Origin: Bacteroidia bacterium
GTDB taxonomy: Bacteria > Bacteroidota > Bacteroidia > J057
NCBI GenBank assembly: GCA_033391075.1
Contig: JAWPMV010000002.1
Coordinates: forward strand, 112,399-176,398
Reading direction: 5' to 3'
Length of the DNA stretch: 64,000 nucleotides
How positions within the stretch are numbered: position 1 is the first letter of the stretch; the number at the start of each line of letters is the position of its first letter. Below are positions 1 to 8,093 of the stretch, one piece after another. The notes below the pieces were generated by a model. It did no database searches and was not told where the DNA came from. It saw nothing but the letters and a program-made list of their open reading frames with translations. The translations under genes and the position numbers were made by a program.

Positions 1-1602
1 AAAATCCCAGAGAAATTTTTCACTTTTTTCAACACTTTCAACCACTCTACCCGTCAGAACAGGAAGCCAGGGTCTGATATCGTAGCCTTTTCTTTTTTGA
101 AATTCTTCTGGAAAATCGTGTGTCCAGGTCATGTGCCCCGCTTCGTAACTATCTAAAATAATAGAGCCCAAGCCTTTTTCGCCTATTTTACCACCCGTTG
201 CATCTTCGTATAAATCCAGATAATGATTTATGTATCTTCTGACAGCTTCTTCATCCAGTTTATCTACTTCCAAACCCGTTGCTTCGGGTGATGCTGGATG
301 ATTTTGTCGCCCTGTGAGAGAATAGCCAAATCTTACGATTACCCAATGGCCCTCAGGAATATCCCAATTCAGACTCCCGTCTGCCTGCATTTTTTCTGTC
401 AAGTCAATTATTTTATCCTGCTCAATAGCTATTACTTCTTTTGGCAGATAAGTAGGTGAATCTTCTTGCCAGGGGCTAAATCCTGCCTTATCTTCAAACT
501 GGTTAATACGGTCGGTGGTGTACAAAACAAATTCGGCTACATTTACCCCTTCTGGTTTTGGTTCTCCCACAGGCAATCCAGCCATCGCTAAAAACGGATT
601 GAATGCAGGTGGCAAAGTTTCCCAGTTCATACGCCAATATTTAGCGGTGGCAGGCTCAATACTGATTGTAACTTGCGGAACGATTGACCCAGGAACTTTG
701 GTTATATCTCTATAATTTACTCCGTCGTCGCTGACCTGCAACGCTCTGTTTTCAGGATTACCATTAAATTCAGCTAAAGGAACAGTGGTTATACCTGTTA
801 CAGAAAAAGCCTTAAAAGTATGAGGCGTAGTAAATTCATATTGGATCCATGCATTTTTACCGACCTCTACTGGCGGCAAATATTCGGAATGATGCAGGTC
901 TCCATCGGTCAATTTTTTCAGGTTAAAATCACCACCACTGGAACTGACTTTTGGGTTTAAATCCTTTAATGTTTTTTCACCATCAGACATCCTGTAGGCA
1001 AATACCTGAGCATCCTGATAATATTTGGGTTGCTCGCCGACAAAACCACCAAGAACCCCTCCTTCTTCAGTAGTAATATTTTGAAAATGACCGATATTAT
1101 CTGCTGGTTGGGGCAATTTGCCTGAATAAGTTTTTCCTCCTTGTACGATCGTTTCCGTCCATACATATTTTTTCATACCATCTTTGGGCTCTACCCAGGG
1201 GCCGCCTGTTTCGCTCCAGCCTGGAGAGCCTGCAATGGTCATTTCCATGCCTTTTTCAATGGCCAGATCTGTAGTAAAGCGGAAAGCTTCTTTCCATTCC
1301 GGCGTCATGAAGACCAGTTTTTTCTCCGTTACCAGTGGCGTGAAAAGGTTAGCATCGAAATTGTGAAATCCACCAATTCCTGTTCTTTCCATCCAGTCCA
1401 GATCTTTTTGGATACCTTCTTTGGTGATATTGCCGTTCATCCAATGCCACCATACTCGGGGACGGGCTTCATTGGGAGGATTCTGAAAACCAGAGAGAAG
1501 CTCCTCCCTTGACATGCCAGGGGTAGAGCTTTTGGGGGAACAACTCCAATGGGAGAAGGATAGGATTCCTAAAAACAAAGAAGTTAGTAGTAGATTTTTC
1601 AT
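1..1602 (-). CDS. GH106-type alpha-L-rhamnosidase lipoprotein (C-terminus off left edge)
   Basis: The frame is open for 534 codons from an ATG at 1602 to the left edge, so the C-terminal part is missing. The N-terminus has a lipoprotein signal ending in a lipobox (SHWSC, Cys about residue 21), so it is probably membrane anchored and surface or periplasmic. Shortly after comes a stretch with NEARPRVWWHWMNGNIT and then EGIQKDLDWMERTGIGGF, which is the usual N-terminal signature of the GH106 rhamnosidase family in Bacteroidota. Such enzymes remove terminal alpha-L-rhamnose from pectin side chains or plant glycosides. It is the last visible gene of a long minus-strand run and lies 23 bp after a carboxylesterase, so co-transcription is likely. 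The family call is from recognised motifs; the substrate is inferred. Confidence 0.85.
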   Translation of the reverse strand, partial: MKNLLLTSLFLGILSFSHWSCSPKSSTPGMSREELLSGFQNPPNEARPRVWWHWMNGNITKEGIQKDLDWMERTGIGGFHNFDANLFTPLVTEKKLVFMTPEWKEAFRFTTDLAIEKGMEMTIAGSPGWSETGGPWVEPKDGMKKYVWTETIVQGGKTYSGKLPQPADNIGHFQNITTEEGGVLGGFVGEQPKYYQDAQVFAYRMSDGEKTLKDLNPKVSSSGGDFNLKKLTDGDLHHSEYLPPVEVGKNAWIQYEFTTPHTFKAFSVTGITTVPLAEFNGNPENRALQVSDDGVNYRDITKVPGSIVPQVTISIEPATAKYWRMNWETLPPAFNPFLAMAGLPVGEPKPEGVNVAEFVLYTTDRINQFEDKAGFSPWQEDSPTYLPKEVIAIEQDKIIDLTEKMQADGSLNWDIPEGHWVIVRFGYSLTGRQNHPASPEATGLEVDKLDEEAVRRYINHYLDLYEDATGGKIGEKGLGSIILDSYEAGHMTWTHDFPEEFQKRKGYDIRPWLPVLTGRVVESVEKSEKFLWDF

Positions 1603-1625
1603 GACTTAGGTTTTGTCCAAAAATT

Positions 1626-3185
1626 TCATTTTCGATCTTCATTTTGCAGGACCTTCTTCTCTAAAAAGTCCAGGGCTTCTTTCAATAAGGCTTTCTGCGA
1701 TTTGGTCTCATTTTCCAGGGTCAAGATAGTTCCTGATTCTTTTTCATATATCTCCCAGACTGGCAAGCCCGCTCCATTGGGATTGCCAGTCTTGGTAAAG
1801 TTGACCCAATAGGAAGACATCACCTCCTCCAACTTTCTATCCAAAGGCTTCCAGGGACGCTTCCAGGTATGCAGAGTATGCAGCGCATAGGGCACTTCAG
1901 ACGTATGAAAGGCACCATAGTTAGGGAAATCGGGTTTGTCTGGAGGTACATGACCGAACTGGTACAAATAAGTGGGTTTGGTATTAAATCCTGCTAATAA
2001 GTGAGAAGGCAGACCCGCAAAATTCAGCATAGCTAATTTACTATTAGCAACTTTGACTTCTTCATTCGTAGTAGCAGAAAAAATATGCAAAAAAGCATCA
2101 GCATTTTCCCCATATGTCTTTTGAGCTTGCTCCCGATAGGCTGCCACCGACATTTCCGTTCTGCCCAAAAAATCTCCGTCTCCTGTTACCCAACCCGCCA
2201 TAATAGGTACCTGTTGGTGCAAGCTTTTCTCAAAATGGCTCAATAAATTTTTGGGTAAAACATAGCCATCCAGGGTAACACCAAATCGCCCAATTTCTCT
2301 GTCATTGCTGATTTTCTGCAATTTATCGGCAGGCAGTTTCCGCAAATCTTCGAGAGAATTCGCCTCTGCCTTTTTCATAAAACGCATACCCATTTGTTCA
2401 ACCTCTGTCAACCCCTGCTTCAGCCTGCTAGATAATAAACCCCCACTTTGGAGGATGGCTTTGTGAAATAGGCCTTTCGCTAAAGGAGAGGCAATCAAGG
2501 CATTCACACTAAAAGCACCTGCCGATTGCCCGGCTATGGTAACATTATCCGGATCTCCTCCGAAAGCTGAGATATTTTCTTGTATCCACCTCAGAGCAGC
2601 CATTTGATCCAGGAAGCCATAGTTCCCAGATGCCTGGTACACGGATTCTTTGCTCAATTCGGGATGTGCCATAAAACCCAATACCCCTACCCGGTAATTG
2701 AGGCTGACAAAGATAACTCCTTTCTTCGCCATTTCTTCACCATCATAAATGTCGCAATTGGCAGAGCCGCTATTTAGCCCGCCCCCATAAATCCAGACAA
2801 AAACGGCCTGCTTCTCTTTGTTTGATTTTGCACTTGTCCATACATTAAGGTACAGGCAATCTTCGCTTAAGGGTTCTGGTTGAGCGATAAATTCTTCTGA
2901 CCAACAATAGAAAGGTTTGGGCTCATTCTGGATGGGGCTGGGAGAAAAATCCGTACAGGCTAAAATTCCCTCCCATTCATCAACAGCTTGAGGGGCTTTC
3001 CACCTTAAGTTTCCGAGGGGTGGAGCGGCGAAAGGAATGCCTTTGAAAATGCGCACCTTACTCTGAGCATTAAATTTACCTTGGATTTTGCCTTTATCGG
3101 TTTGAATGACTGTTTGTTGCGCCTGTAGCAAAATGGGGAAACATATAAAAAGAATGCTTATGTAGTATTTATATTTGAAAGACAT
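1626..3185 (-). CDS. Type-B carboxylesterase, secreted
   Basis: A 519-residue protein of the carboxylesterase type B family (alpha/beta hydrolase, PF00135-like) that hydrolyses carboxylic ester bonds. Start ATG 3185 is chosen because it begins a clear signal peptide ending LLQAQQ; the longer reading to 3251 would overlap the upstream gene. Family features: FKGIPFAAPPLGNLRWKAP near the N-terminus, the SEDCLYLNVW motif, the oxyanion loop YGGG, the nucleophile elbow GQSAG (Ser about 221) and a catalytic His in GAFHTSE (about 427). It lies 16 bp downstream of another carboxylesterase of the same family, with which it shares the same domain plan, so the pair looks like an old duplication. The substrate is unknown; aromatic or sugar esters fit the neighbours. 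Confidence 0.9.
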   Translation of the reverse strand: MSFKYKYYISILFICFPILLQAQQTVIQTDKGKIQGKFNAQSKVRIFKGIPFAAPPLGNLRWKAPQAVDEWEGILACTDFSPSPIQNEPKPFYCWSEEFIAQPEPLSEDCLYLNVWTSAKSNKEKQAVFVWIYGGGLNSGSANCDIYDGEEMAKKGVIFVSLNYRVGVLGFMAHPELSKESVYQASGNYGFLDQMAALRWIQENISAFGGDPDNVTIAGQSAGAFSVNALIASPLAKGLFHKAILQSGGLLSSRLKQGLTEVEQMGMRFMKKAEANSLEDLRKLPADKLQKISNDREIGRFGVTLDGYVLPKNLLSHFEKSLHQQVPIMAGWVTGDGDFLGRTEMSVAAYREQAQKTYGENADAFLHIFSATTNEEVKVANSKLAMLNFAGLPSHLLAGFNTKPTYLYQFGHVPPDKPDFPNYGAFHTSEVPYALHTLHTWKRPWKPLDRKLEEVMSSYWVNFTKTGNPNGAGLPVWEIYEKESGTILTLENETKSQKALLKEALDFLEKKVLQNEDRK

Positions 3186-3201
3186 AAGGGTATTTTTGGT
3201 G

Positions 3202-4839
3202 TTAATTTTTATTACCATAAGCCTTATCCAAAAACTCATAACGAGTATCATGCTTGGCTTTTATCCCTTTACTTTCAGTATCCAAAATCATCACCGGCGG
3301 TATAGGATCGTTGGCTTCTGCTGGTAGCCACTCTGCCAGATCTTTCGCATTGGGGTTACCTGTTTTAATAAAATTGGCAAAATATTCCTGCATAGTAGCT
3401 GAGACTTTATAATCATCGGGGGTCCAGGCATAATCTTCAACTAAATGCAAATTTCCCATACAATATTCGATTTCGCAAGCATGAGGTGCACCAACGGATT
3501 TGGGAGGTTCTGGGGCATTGGGATCTCTTTCTACAGTTCCTCCCGCCAGGCCTGACATTAAATTTTTGTCTGTCAAAGGGGGGCGCAGTTTGCTGTACAA
3601 ATAGCGATAAACGGGTTGCTGGCTATTTTTTCTGTGTAAGTCAAACCATTTCCAGGTACTGTAAGCGATAAATCGATCAGAGGCCAAATCAGTCGCGGAA
3701 TGTTCAATTTCTATTATAGAACCATGTGGATACAGTTTTAACACCTCTCCATGTTTTTCAGGATAAGCAGCCTTTACTTTTGCCATATAATTTTCTTCGG
3801 TATAAGGTTGACCTTGCATAAATGCCATACCAGGAATTTCTGCTGAGTTCCACCCCAGTAAGAGTGGAATTTGAGCTTGTTGTTTAGCCTCAAAAATTTC
3901 TGGTAAGGATTTATGTAAAAAATGTCCATCAATCACCACAGGAAACCCAAACCTTCCAGACTCATTATAAAGTTCATAGATATCTCTAGTTGGTAATTTT
4001 CTTAGTTCGGCCAGGGTGGGATAGCCAGCTTTCGTAGCAAATTCCAGACCCGTTTTTTCTGCTTCTTCCAGAGATACTGGCGCTAGCGTAGGGTGTATAC
4101 CTGCACCACTTTCCCCAATTGCACCGGCAATTAGATCCTTAGACATAGGAGATGCCATTTGATAACTAACGGAAATAGAACCTGCGGATTCCCCTGCAAT
4201 CGTTACTTTATTAGGGTCTCCCCCAAAAGCTGAAATGTTTTTTTGCACCCAGGCCAACGCAGCCTGTTGGTCAAGCAAACCGTAATTGCCCGATGCATTG
4301 TAAGGAGCCTCAGCGCTTAAATCAGGATGCGCTAAAAAGCCAAAAATATTCAAACGATAATTGACAGTAACAGCCACTATCCCTTTTTTTGCCATACTTT
4401 CCCCATCATATCGATATTCAGAAGCATCCCCAGCAACAAATCCGCCTCCATAAAAATAGACTAAAACGGGTAAATTTTTCAGCTTTCTAGTAGTTGGTGT
4501 CCAGATATTCAAATACAAACAATCTTCACTGACCCCATCGGAGCGTGATTTCATATCGCCAAAAACCAGGGTTTGCATGGGGCGGGGGCCAAATTTTTTG
4601 GTCGCTTTTACTCCTTCCCAATTATCTAAAGGTTGAGGAGCTTTCCACCTCAAATCTCCAACTGGAGGCTTGGCAAAAGGCACCCCAAAATAGGATTGAA
4701 TACCATTTCGAGTATCGTAATTGCCTTCGATACGTCCATTTTCAATTTGAACCTGTACGGGAAAAGCATCTTTGTTTTGAGCTATTCCTAGTTGGGGTAA
4801 AAAGATAGCCAGCATAGCTATTAAAATATTTTTGGTCAT
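3202..4839 (-). CDS. Type-B carboxylesterase, secreted (second copy)
   Basis: A 545-residue type-B carboxylesterase. ATG 4839 starts a signal peptide (MTKNILIAMLAIFLPQ... cleaved near GIAQ). The family landmarks are present: YFGVPFAKPPVGDLRWKAP, SEDCLYLNIW, oxyanion YGGG, the nucleophile elbow GESAG, and a His in GAPHACEIEY near residue 450. It is followed after 16 bp by a second enzyme of the same type, and a third copy lies at 11.8 kb. It belongs to a minus-strand gene run that also contains a rhamnosidase and an intradiol dioxygenase, which suggests a role in releasing ester-linked groups from a plant-type or phenolic substrate. That role is inferred from context. Confidence 0.9.
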   Translation of the reverse strand: MTKNILIAMLAIFLPQLGIAQNKDAFPVQVQIENGRIEGNYDTRNGIQSYFGVPFAKPPVGDLRWKAPQPLDNWEGVKATKKFGPRPMQTLVFGDMKSRSDGVSEDCLYLNIWTPTTRKLKNLPVLVYFYGGGFVAGDASEYRYDGESMAKKGIVAVTVNYRLNIFGFLAHPDLSAEAPYNASGNYGLLDQQAALAWVQKNISAFGGDPNKVTIAGESAGSISVSYQMASPMSKDLIAGAIGESGAGIHPTLAPVSLEEAEKTGLEFATKAGYPTLAELRKLPTRDIYELYNESGRFGFPVVIDGHFLHKSLPEIFEAKQQAQIPLLLGWNSAEIPGMAFMQGQPYTEENYMAKVKAAYPEKHGEVLKLYPHGSIIEIEHSATDLASDRFIAYSTWKWFDLHRKNSQQPVYRYLYSKLRPPLTDKNLMSGLAGGTVERDPNAPEPPKSVGAPHACEIEYCMGNLHLVEDYAWTPDDYKVSATMQEYFANFIKTGNPNAKDLAEWLPAEANDPIPPVMILDTESKGIKAKHDTRYEFLDKAYGNKN

Positions 4840-4941
4840 AATTCTATGGTTTATATTCAAATTTTGAATTTGTGGATTTAGTAACACATGAGGCTAGTTA
4901 AAACCTATTGAAGTTCCGTTTTCTGGTGATAAAAATCGCTT

Positions 4942-5094
4942 TTAGTTTATCCTTACCCCAATCGCATCAAACATATCCATCATTTTTCCTTTTAAGGTGC
5001 TGTTATCTTCCTTTGCCAGTTTTACCTTTACATTAAACCCTTGTGCTGCAAAGGAAAACTCAATACTATTTGTAGTTTCCTGAATATCTGCCAT
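4942..5094 (-). CDS. Small hypothetical protein (50 aa)
   Basis: A short open frame from ATG 5094 to a TAA ending at 4942 gives a 50-residue, mixed-charge, soluble-looking peptide (begins MADIQETTNSIEFSFAAQG, ends MFDAIGVRIN). It fills an otherwise empty 320-bp gap between two genes of the same strand and starts about 70 bp after the cupin gene. Its composition (regular alternation of charged and hydrophobic residues) looks coding rather than random. I do not recognise the family, and there is no signal peptide or membrane segment. It could be a chance frame. Confidence 0.35.
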   Translation of the reverse strand: MADIQETTNSIEFSFAAQGFNVKVKLAKEDNSTLKGKMMDMFDAIGVRIN

Positions 5095-5162
5095 AGTAAT
5101 AGGTGGGCTCCTTATTAGTATAGGTTTAAGAAATAGCTTTGTTTTTGTTAAGAGAACACTAG

Positions 5163-5852
5163 TTATCCTTCCATCGAAATTTCCAACAAAAGTACAATAG
5201 CCTCTGTGCTAAGAGCTTCAAATTCAACTTTACCAAAACCATGTAAAGATAATGCATCTCCCTCATGTAATAAGCGGTCCTCAAGTTCCATAACTCCTTG
5301 GATTAGATAAGCAAACAAGGCCTTGTCCGCCTGCTGTATAACATAAACCCCTTTCATTCTCCCTTCAAATTTACCCAGGCAAATATAAATTGGAGGACTT
5401 TTATATAAAGGAACTAAGTCATTAATATGTTCATCTATATTGAACGGAAGCAGTTTGGGGCCAAAGTTGAGGCTCTGCAACTTTTCTGAAATATGGAATT
5501 GGAGATAATTTACCGCATCTTTCTCATAAGGATTATTGATTACCAAATTGAGGCCTAATTTCACAGGATAGTAAAGACATTGTCCGACTTCCAACTCTTG
5601 CTGTTGGGGTTCAATTCTTATAGTTCCAACAAGAGGCAGAATAAACATGTGAGAATCTTCTGAGCATACTTCACTCCAAAAGGAAGCAGCATTCAAGGTG
5701 TTGTTATCAAAACGGCTCAAACGCCCAAAATTTGGACGTACATTTTCTTCAGACTGCTCAGAATCGAAAATTTTAAGACTCCTGTAGTAGTCTGTTTGAT
5801 AAGAAGATCTCTGCTGAGACAAATAGATGATCACCTTGGGCTTATCAGGCAT
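5163..5852 (-). CDS. Pirin-like bicupin protein
   Basis: A 229-residue cytoplasmic protein resembling the short pirin/YhhW-type bicupins of Bacteroidota. The C-terminal half has the cupin pattern typical of the pirin-like second domain (ALFAYLIQGVMELEDRLL, GDALSLHG, VEFEALSTEAIVLLLEI). The N-terminal cupin is recognisable (HMFILPLVGTIRIE) but lacks the H-x-H...E metal-binding set found in pirins with quercetinase activity. An enzymatic role is therefore uncertain; it may bind a ligand or act as a regulator. Its start overlaps the end of the dioxygenase gene by 8 bp, indicating translational coupling. Pairing with an intradiol dioxygenase suggests a link to aromatic metabolism. Confidence 0.7.
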   Translation of the reverse strand: MPDKPKVIIYLSQQRSSYQTDYYRSLKIFDSEQSEENVRPNFGRLSRFDNNTLNAASFWSEVCSEDSHMFILPLVGTIRIEPQQQELEVGQCLYYPVKLGLNLVINNPYEKDAVNYLQFHISEKLQSLNFGPKLLPFNIDEHINDLVPLYKSPPIYICLGKFEGRMKGVYVIQQADKALFAYLIQGVMELEDRLLHEGDALSLHGFGKVEFEALSTEAIVLLLEISMEG

Positions 5853-6537
5853 CTACATTGATGGTATGTGTGAGGGTATAGCCTGCTGAAATATTTCCTG
5901 CCAATTCCCCCATTTCCGCCTCGAGGGAACTGCCAAAGACACCGTCACGATTGTTAGGAGTATCTTGTAAGCCTCTTGTATAGAACTCACTCTTAGTGTA
6001 AACGGTATTACATTCCTTTTCAGGAAAGGCAATTTGGGTTACCAATAAGGAATTTCCTTTGGCGTCAAAGATATGCACATGAATATGAGGTGCTCTACCT
6101 GGGTACCAACCTGGAAATATGGAACGAAACCCTACCTTCCCTTTGTTATCACTAATCTGTCGGCCACGTAGGAAATGAGCCGCACTGAAATCCTGTCGTT
6201 GCATACGCATACCTCCATATTCTGAATAATATCCGTCTTTATCGCAGAGCCATATATCGACAATTGCATCAGGAAGAGGTGCACATTTATTATTTAGGTT
6301 TTGCACGTGGATAGCAATTTCCAGATCAACCCCTTTTCGATCAGATCTTATGTCAGCTATTTGAAATGCAGCTGGGTTCTTAGTTGGGAAAGGGCCAGCT
6401 GTTTCAGAAGGGGTAAGATCACAGTCGCCAACTTGATTTGAAAGAGTACTGTTTTGGGTTGCAGCCAGCACAATAGGTACAACCGTTAGCACTCCAAGTG
6501 CTTTTATCCCTGTTTTTAGAAACTTTTCTCTTTTCAT
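5845..6537 (-). CDS. Intradiol ring-cleavage dioxygenase family protein
   Basis: A 230-residue protein of the protocatechuate 3,4-/catechol 1,2-dioxygenase family, which cleaves catechol rings between the hydroxyls with non-haem Fe(III). ATG 6537 is preferred to an in-frame TTG two codons upstream. The N-terminus (KREKFLKTGIKALG then a hydrophobic run) is an export signal, possibly Tat-like. Core motifs: LPDAIVDIWLCDKDGYYSEYGG with the first Tyr ligand, IFPGWYPGRAPHIHVHIF with the second Tyr and the two His ligands. The size fits the exported single-domain members of this family. The downstream cupin gene overlaps it by 8 bp. The exact substrate is not visible from the sequence. Confidence 0.88.
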   Translation of the reverse strand: MKREKFLKTGIKALGVLTVVPIVLAATQNSTLSNQVGDCDLTPSETAGPFPTKNPAAFQIADIRSDRKGVDLEIAIHVQNLNNKCAPLPDAIVDIWLCDKDGYYSEYGGMRMQRQDFSAAHFLRGRQISDNKGKVGFRSIFPGWYPGRAPHIHVHIFDAKGNSLLVTQIAFPEKECNTVYTKSEFYTRGLQDTPNNRDGVFGSSLEAEMGELAGNISAGYTLTHTINVDA

Positions 6538-6796
6538 GTACAAATTTTATTAGGACTTCCTTGCAACTGAAAATCTGATAGCAGCTCTTATAATGCAAAC
6601 TTAAAGTAATCCAAAAGCATCACCTAAAAAATTCTTTAAACGACCGTTTTGTTAGGGGGAACTGCTTGCTACTCATAGAGTAGAAAAATAAATATACCAA
6701 TTTAATATTGGGCATTATTTCGAATACAGGTCATGTTGTTTTTCTGGAAAATTTTGACACAATTTGAGCGAGTATTGTGCCGTTTTGGGGGATGCC

Positions 6797-7414
6797 CTAA
6801 GGAAGGATTCCAATGTCTGACAGCCATTGTTTCACCTCCTTTTTGGCTTCTTCCTTTTTAGAACCTTTGATGGCTAAATATACCCCATCACGTTCGATAC
6901 CTCCTTGAATAGAAAAGCCTTTGAGAATTTTACTATTTGGACAAAGATCCTTTACAGTTCTAAAGCTGCTTCCTACACCATATCCTGCATTTGTATTAAA
7001 GGGAATGACCGTTTTGCCACTCAAATCATGATGGGTCAAAAAACTTTTAAAGGGAGGAGGCAAGCGCATGCCCCAAGTCGGAAAGCCCAAAAAAATCTTA
7101 TCGTATTTCGTCAGGTCAATTCTGGTTTTTAAGGGAGGTAAAAACCCTGTTTCGTTTTCTCGCTGAACCTGCTGCACAATGGCCTTATAATCTTCGGGAT
7201 AGGGGGTTTCCAATTCCAAGGCCACCAAATCGCCCCCTATTTCCTGGTGGATAATTTCAGCTATGGCTTTGGTGTTGTTGGTACGGGATAAATAGACGAT
7301 TACGCCTTTATCGGAATCAAAAGTGGCAGCCTTATTGACTGGCTGAGTTTGGAAATTAGCCTGGCCGAGTATGACCAAAAAGGAAAGAATACAGAGAAGG
7401 CCGATTTTTTTCAT
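6797..7414 (-). CDS. Flavodoxin-domain protein, exported
   Basis: A 205-residue flavodoxin-fold protein. ATG 7414 is chosen because it starts a signal peptide (MKKIGLLCILSFLVILGQ); the longer in-frame reading would add a charged leader that makes no sense. FMN-binding signatures: YLSRTNNTKAIAEII (phosphate loop), FLGFPTWGMRLPPP (isoalloxazine loop) and PFNTNAGYGVGSS. It is therefore expected to bind FMN and to carry electrons or reduce quinones, unusually outside the cytoplasm. It lies 56 bp downstream of an ABM-domain lipoprotein gene and upstream of the dioxygenase, consistent with a redox role in the same pathway. The partner is unknown. Confidence 0.85.
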   Translation of the reverse strand: MKKIGLLCILSFLVILGQANFQTQPVNKAATFDSDKGVIVYLSRTNNTKAIAEIIHQEIGGDLVALELETPYPEDYKAIVQQVQRENETGFLPPLKTRIDLTKYDKIFLGFPTWGMRLPPPFKSFLTHHDLSGKTVIPFNTNAGYGVGSSFRTVKDLCPNSKILKGFSIQGGIERDGVYLAIKGSKKEEAKKEVKQWLSDIGILP

Positions 7415-7470
7415 AGAAATATAGCTTTTTGCACCCCAAGGCTTCTGAGAAACCTTGGACAAGAATTTGC

Positions 7471-7896
7471 CTAGGGTAATTTTCTGAAAATTTGGGTCAT
7501 CGTTTCCTGATCTAAGGCTTTCATATCAATCAGATTCAATGATTTGACCATTTCGAGCGTCGAAGACTTATATTTTTTGAAATGGGGTGTTAGGAGATGT
7601 GCTTCGTAAGCATCTTTGTTAACGTAGATTTCCAGGAGCCTGATTTCTGTTGGATTTTCTTTTTCAAACATGGGGTAAATGCAGATCACTCCGGGTTCTA
7701 ATCTGACCGATGCTTCTGCTTCCTCTTTTAAGATAGCTAGGTAATTATCAAGGGAGCTAGCATCTATTTCCAATTCTGCAATCCGGATCATCATATTGCT
7801 GGTGTCGAACGTCTGAGTATTAGGTTTCTGCGTGTTACAAGCACTTCCGATTAAGGTCAGGGAGAGAGCAAGGAAGACTATTTTTGGGAAATTCAT
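7471..7896 (-). CDS. ABM-domain (antibiotic biosynthesis monooxygenase-like) lipoprotein
   Basis: A 141-residue protein with a lipoprotein signal (LIGSAC, Cys about residue 20) followed by a single ABM dimeric alpha/beta-barrel domain: MIRIAELEIDASSLDNYLAI, SVRLEPGVICIYPM, EIRLLEIYVNKDAYEAHLLTPHFKKY. ABM proteins are cofactor-free monooxygenases or related small enzymes acting on quinols and other aromatics. The lipidated form is common in Bacteroidota carbohydrate and aromatic clusters. It directly precedes the flavodoxin gene in the same direction. Function is by family resemblance only. Confidence 0.8.
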   Translation of the reverse strand: MNFPKIVFLALSLTLIGSACNTQKPNTQTFDTSNMMIRIAELEIDASSLDNYLAILKEEAEASVRLEPGVICIYPMFEKENPTEIRLLEIYVNKDAYEAHLLTPHFKKYKSSTLEMVKSLNLIDMKALDQETMTQIFRKLP

Positions 7897-7918
7897 ATTG
7901 GGTTTTCTTTTTGTTGAT

Positions 7919-8093
7919 TCATTTTACTCTCACTAATTTTTTGCTGAAATTGGTATTTAACACCAGGATGGCTTGTCCTTTGGAGTGGTTTTTCAAATTA
8001 TGCGCAAAAATATCTACTCCTGAGCAAGGGTTCTTACATTGAAAGCCTGGGTGTCCAATATAGACTGATTTTTGAAAAGGCAACAATTCTACA
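7919..8093 (-). pseudogene. Possible C-terminal remnant of a glycoside hydrolase
   Basis: On the minus strand an open frame with no start runs into a TGA at 7919. It reads ...SVYIGHPGFQCKNPCS then GVDIFAHNLKNHSKGQAILV and LNTNFSKKLVRVK. The pattern (aromatic/His near AHNLK, GQAILVLNTN) resembles the C-terminal beta domain of heparanase-like (GH79) or similar glycosidases. Nothing upstream completes it: the neighbouring DUF1593 gene is in another frame and ends naturally. It is probably the tail of a deleted gene. The family guess is weak. Confidence 0.35.
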
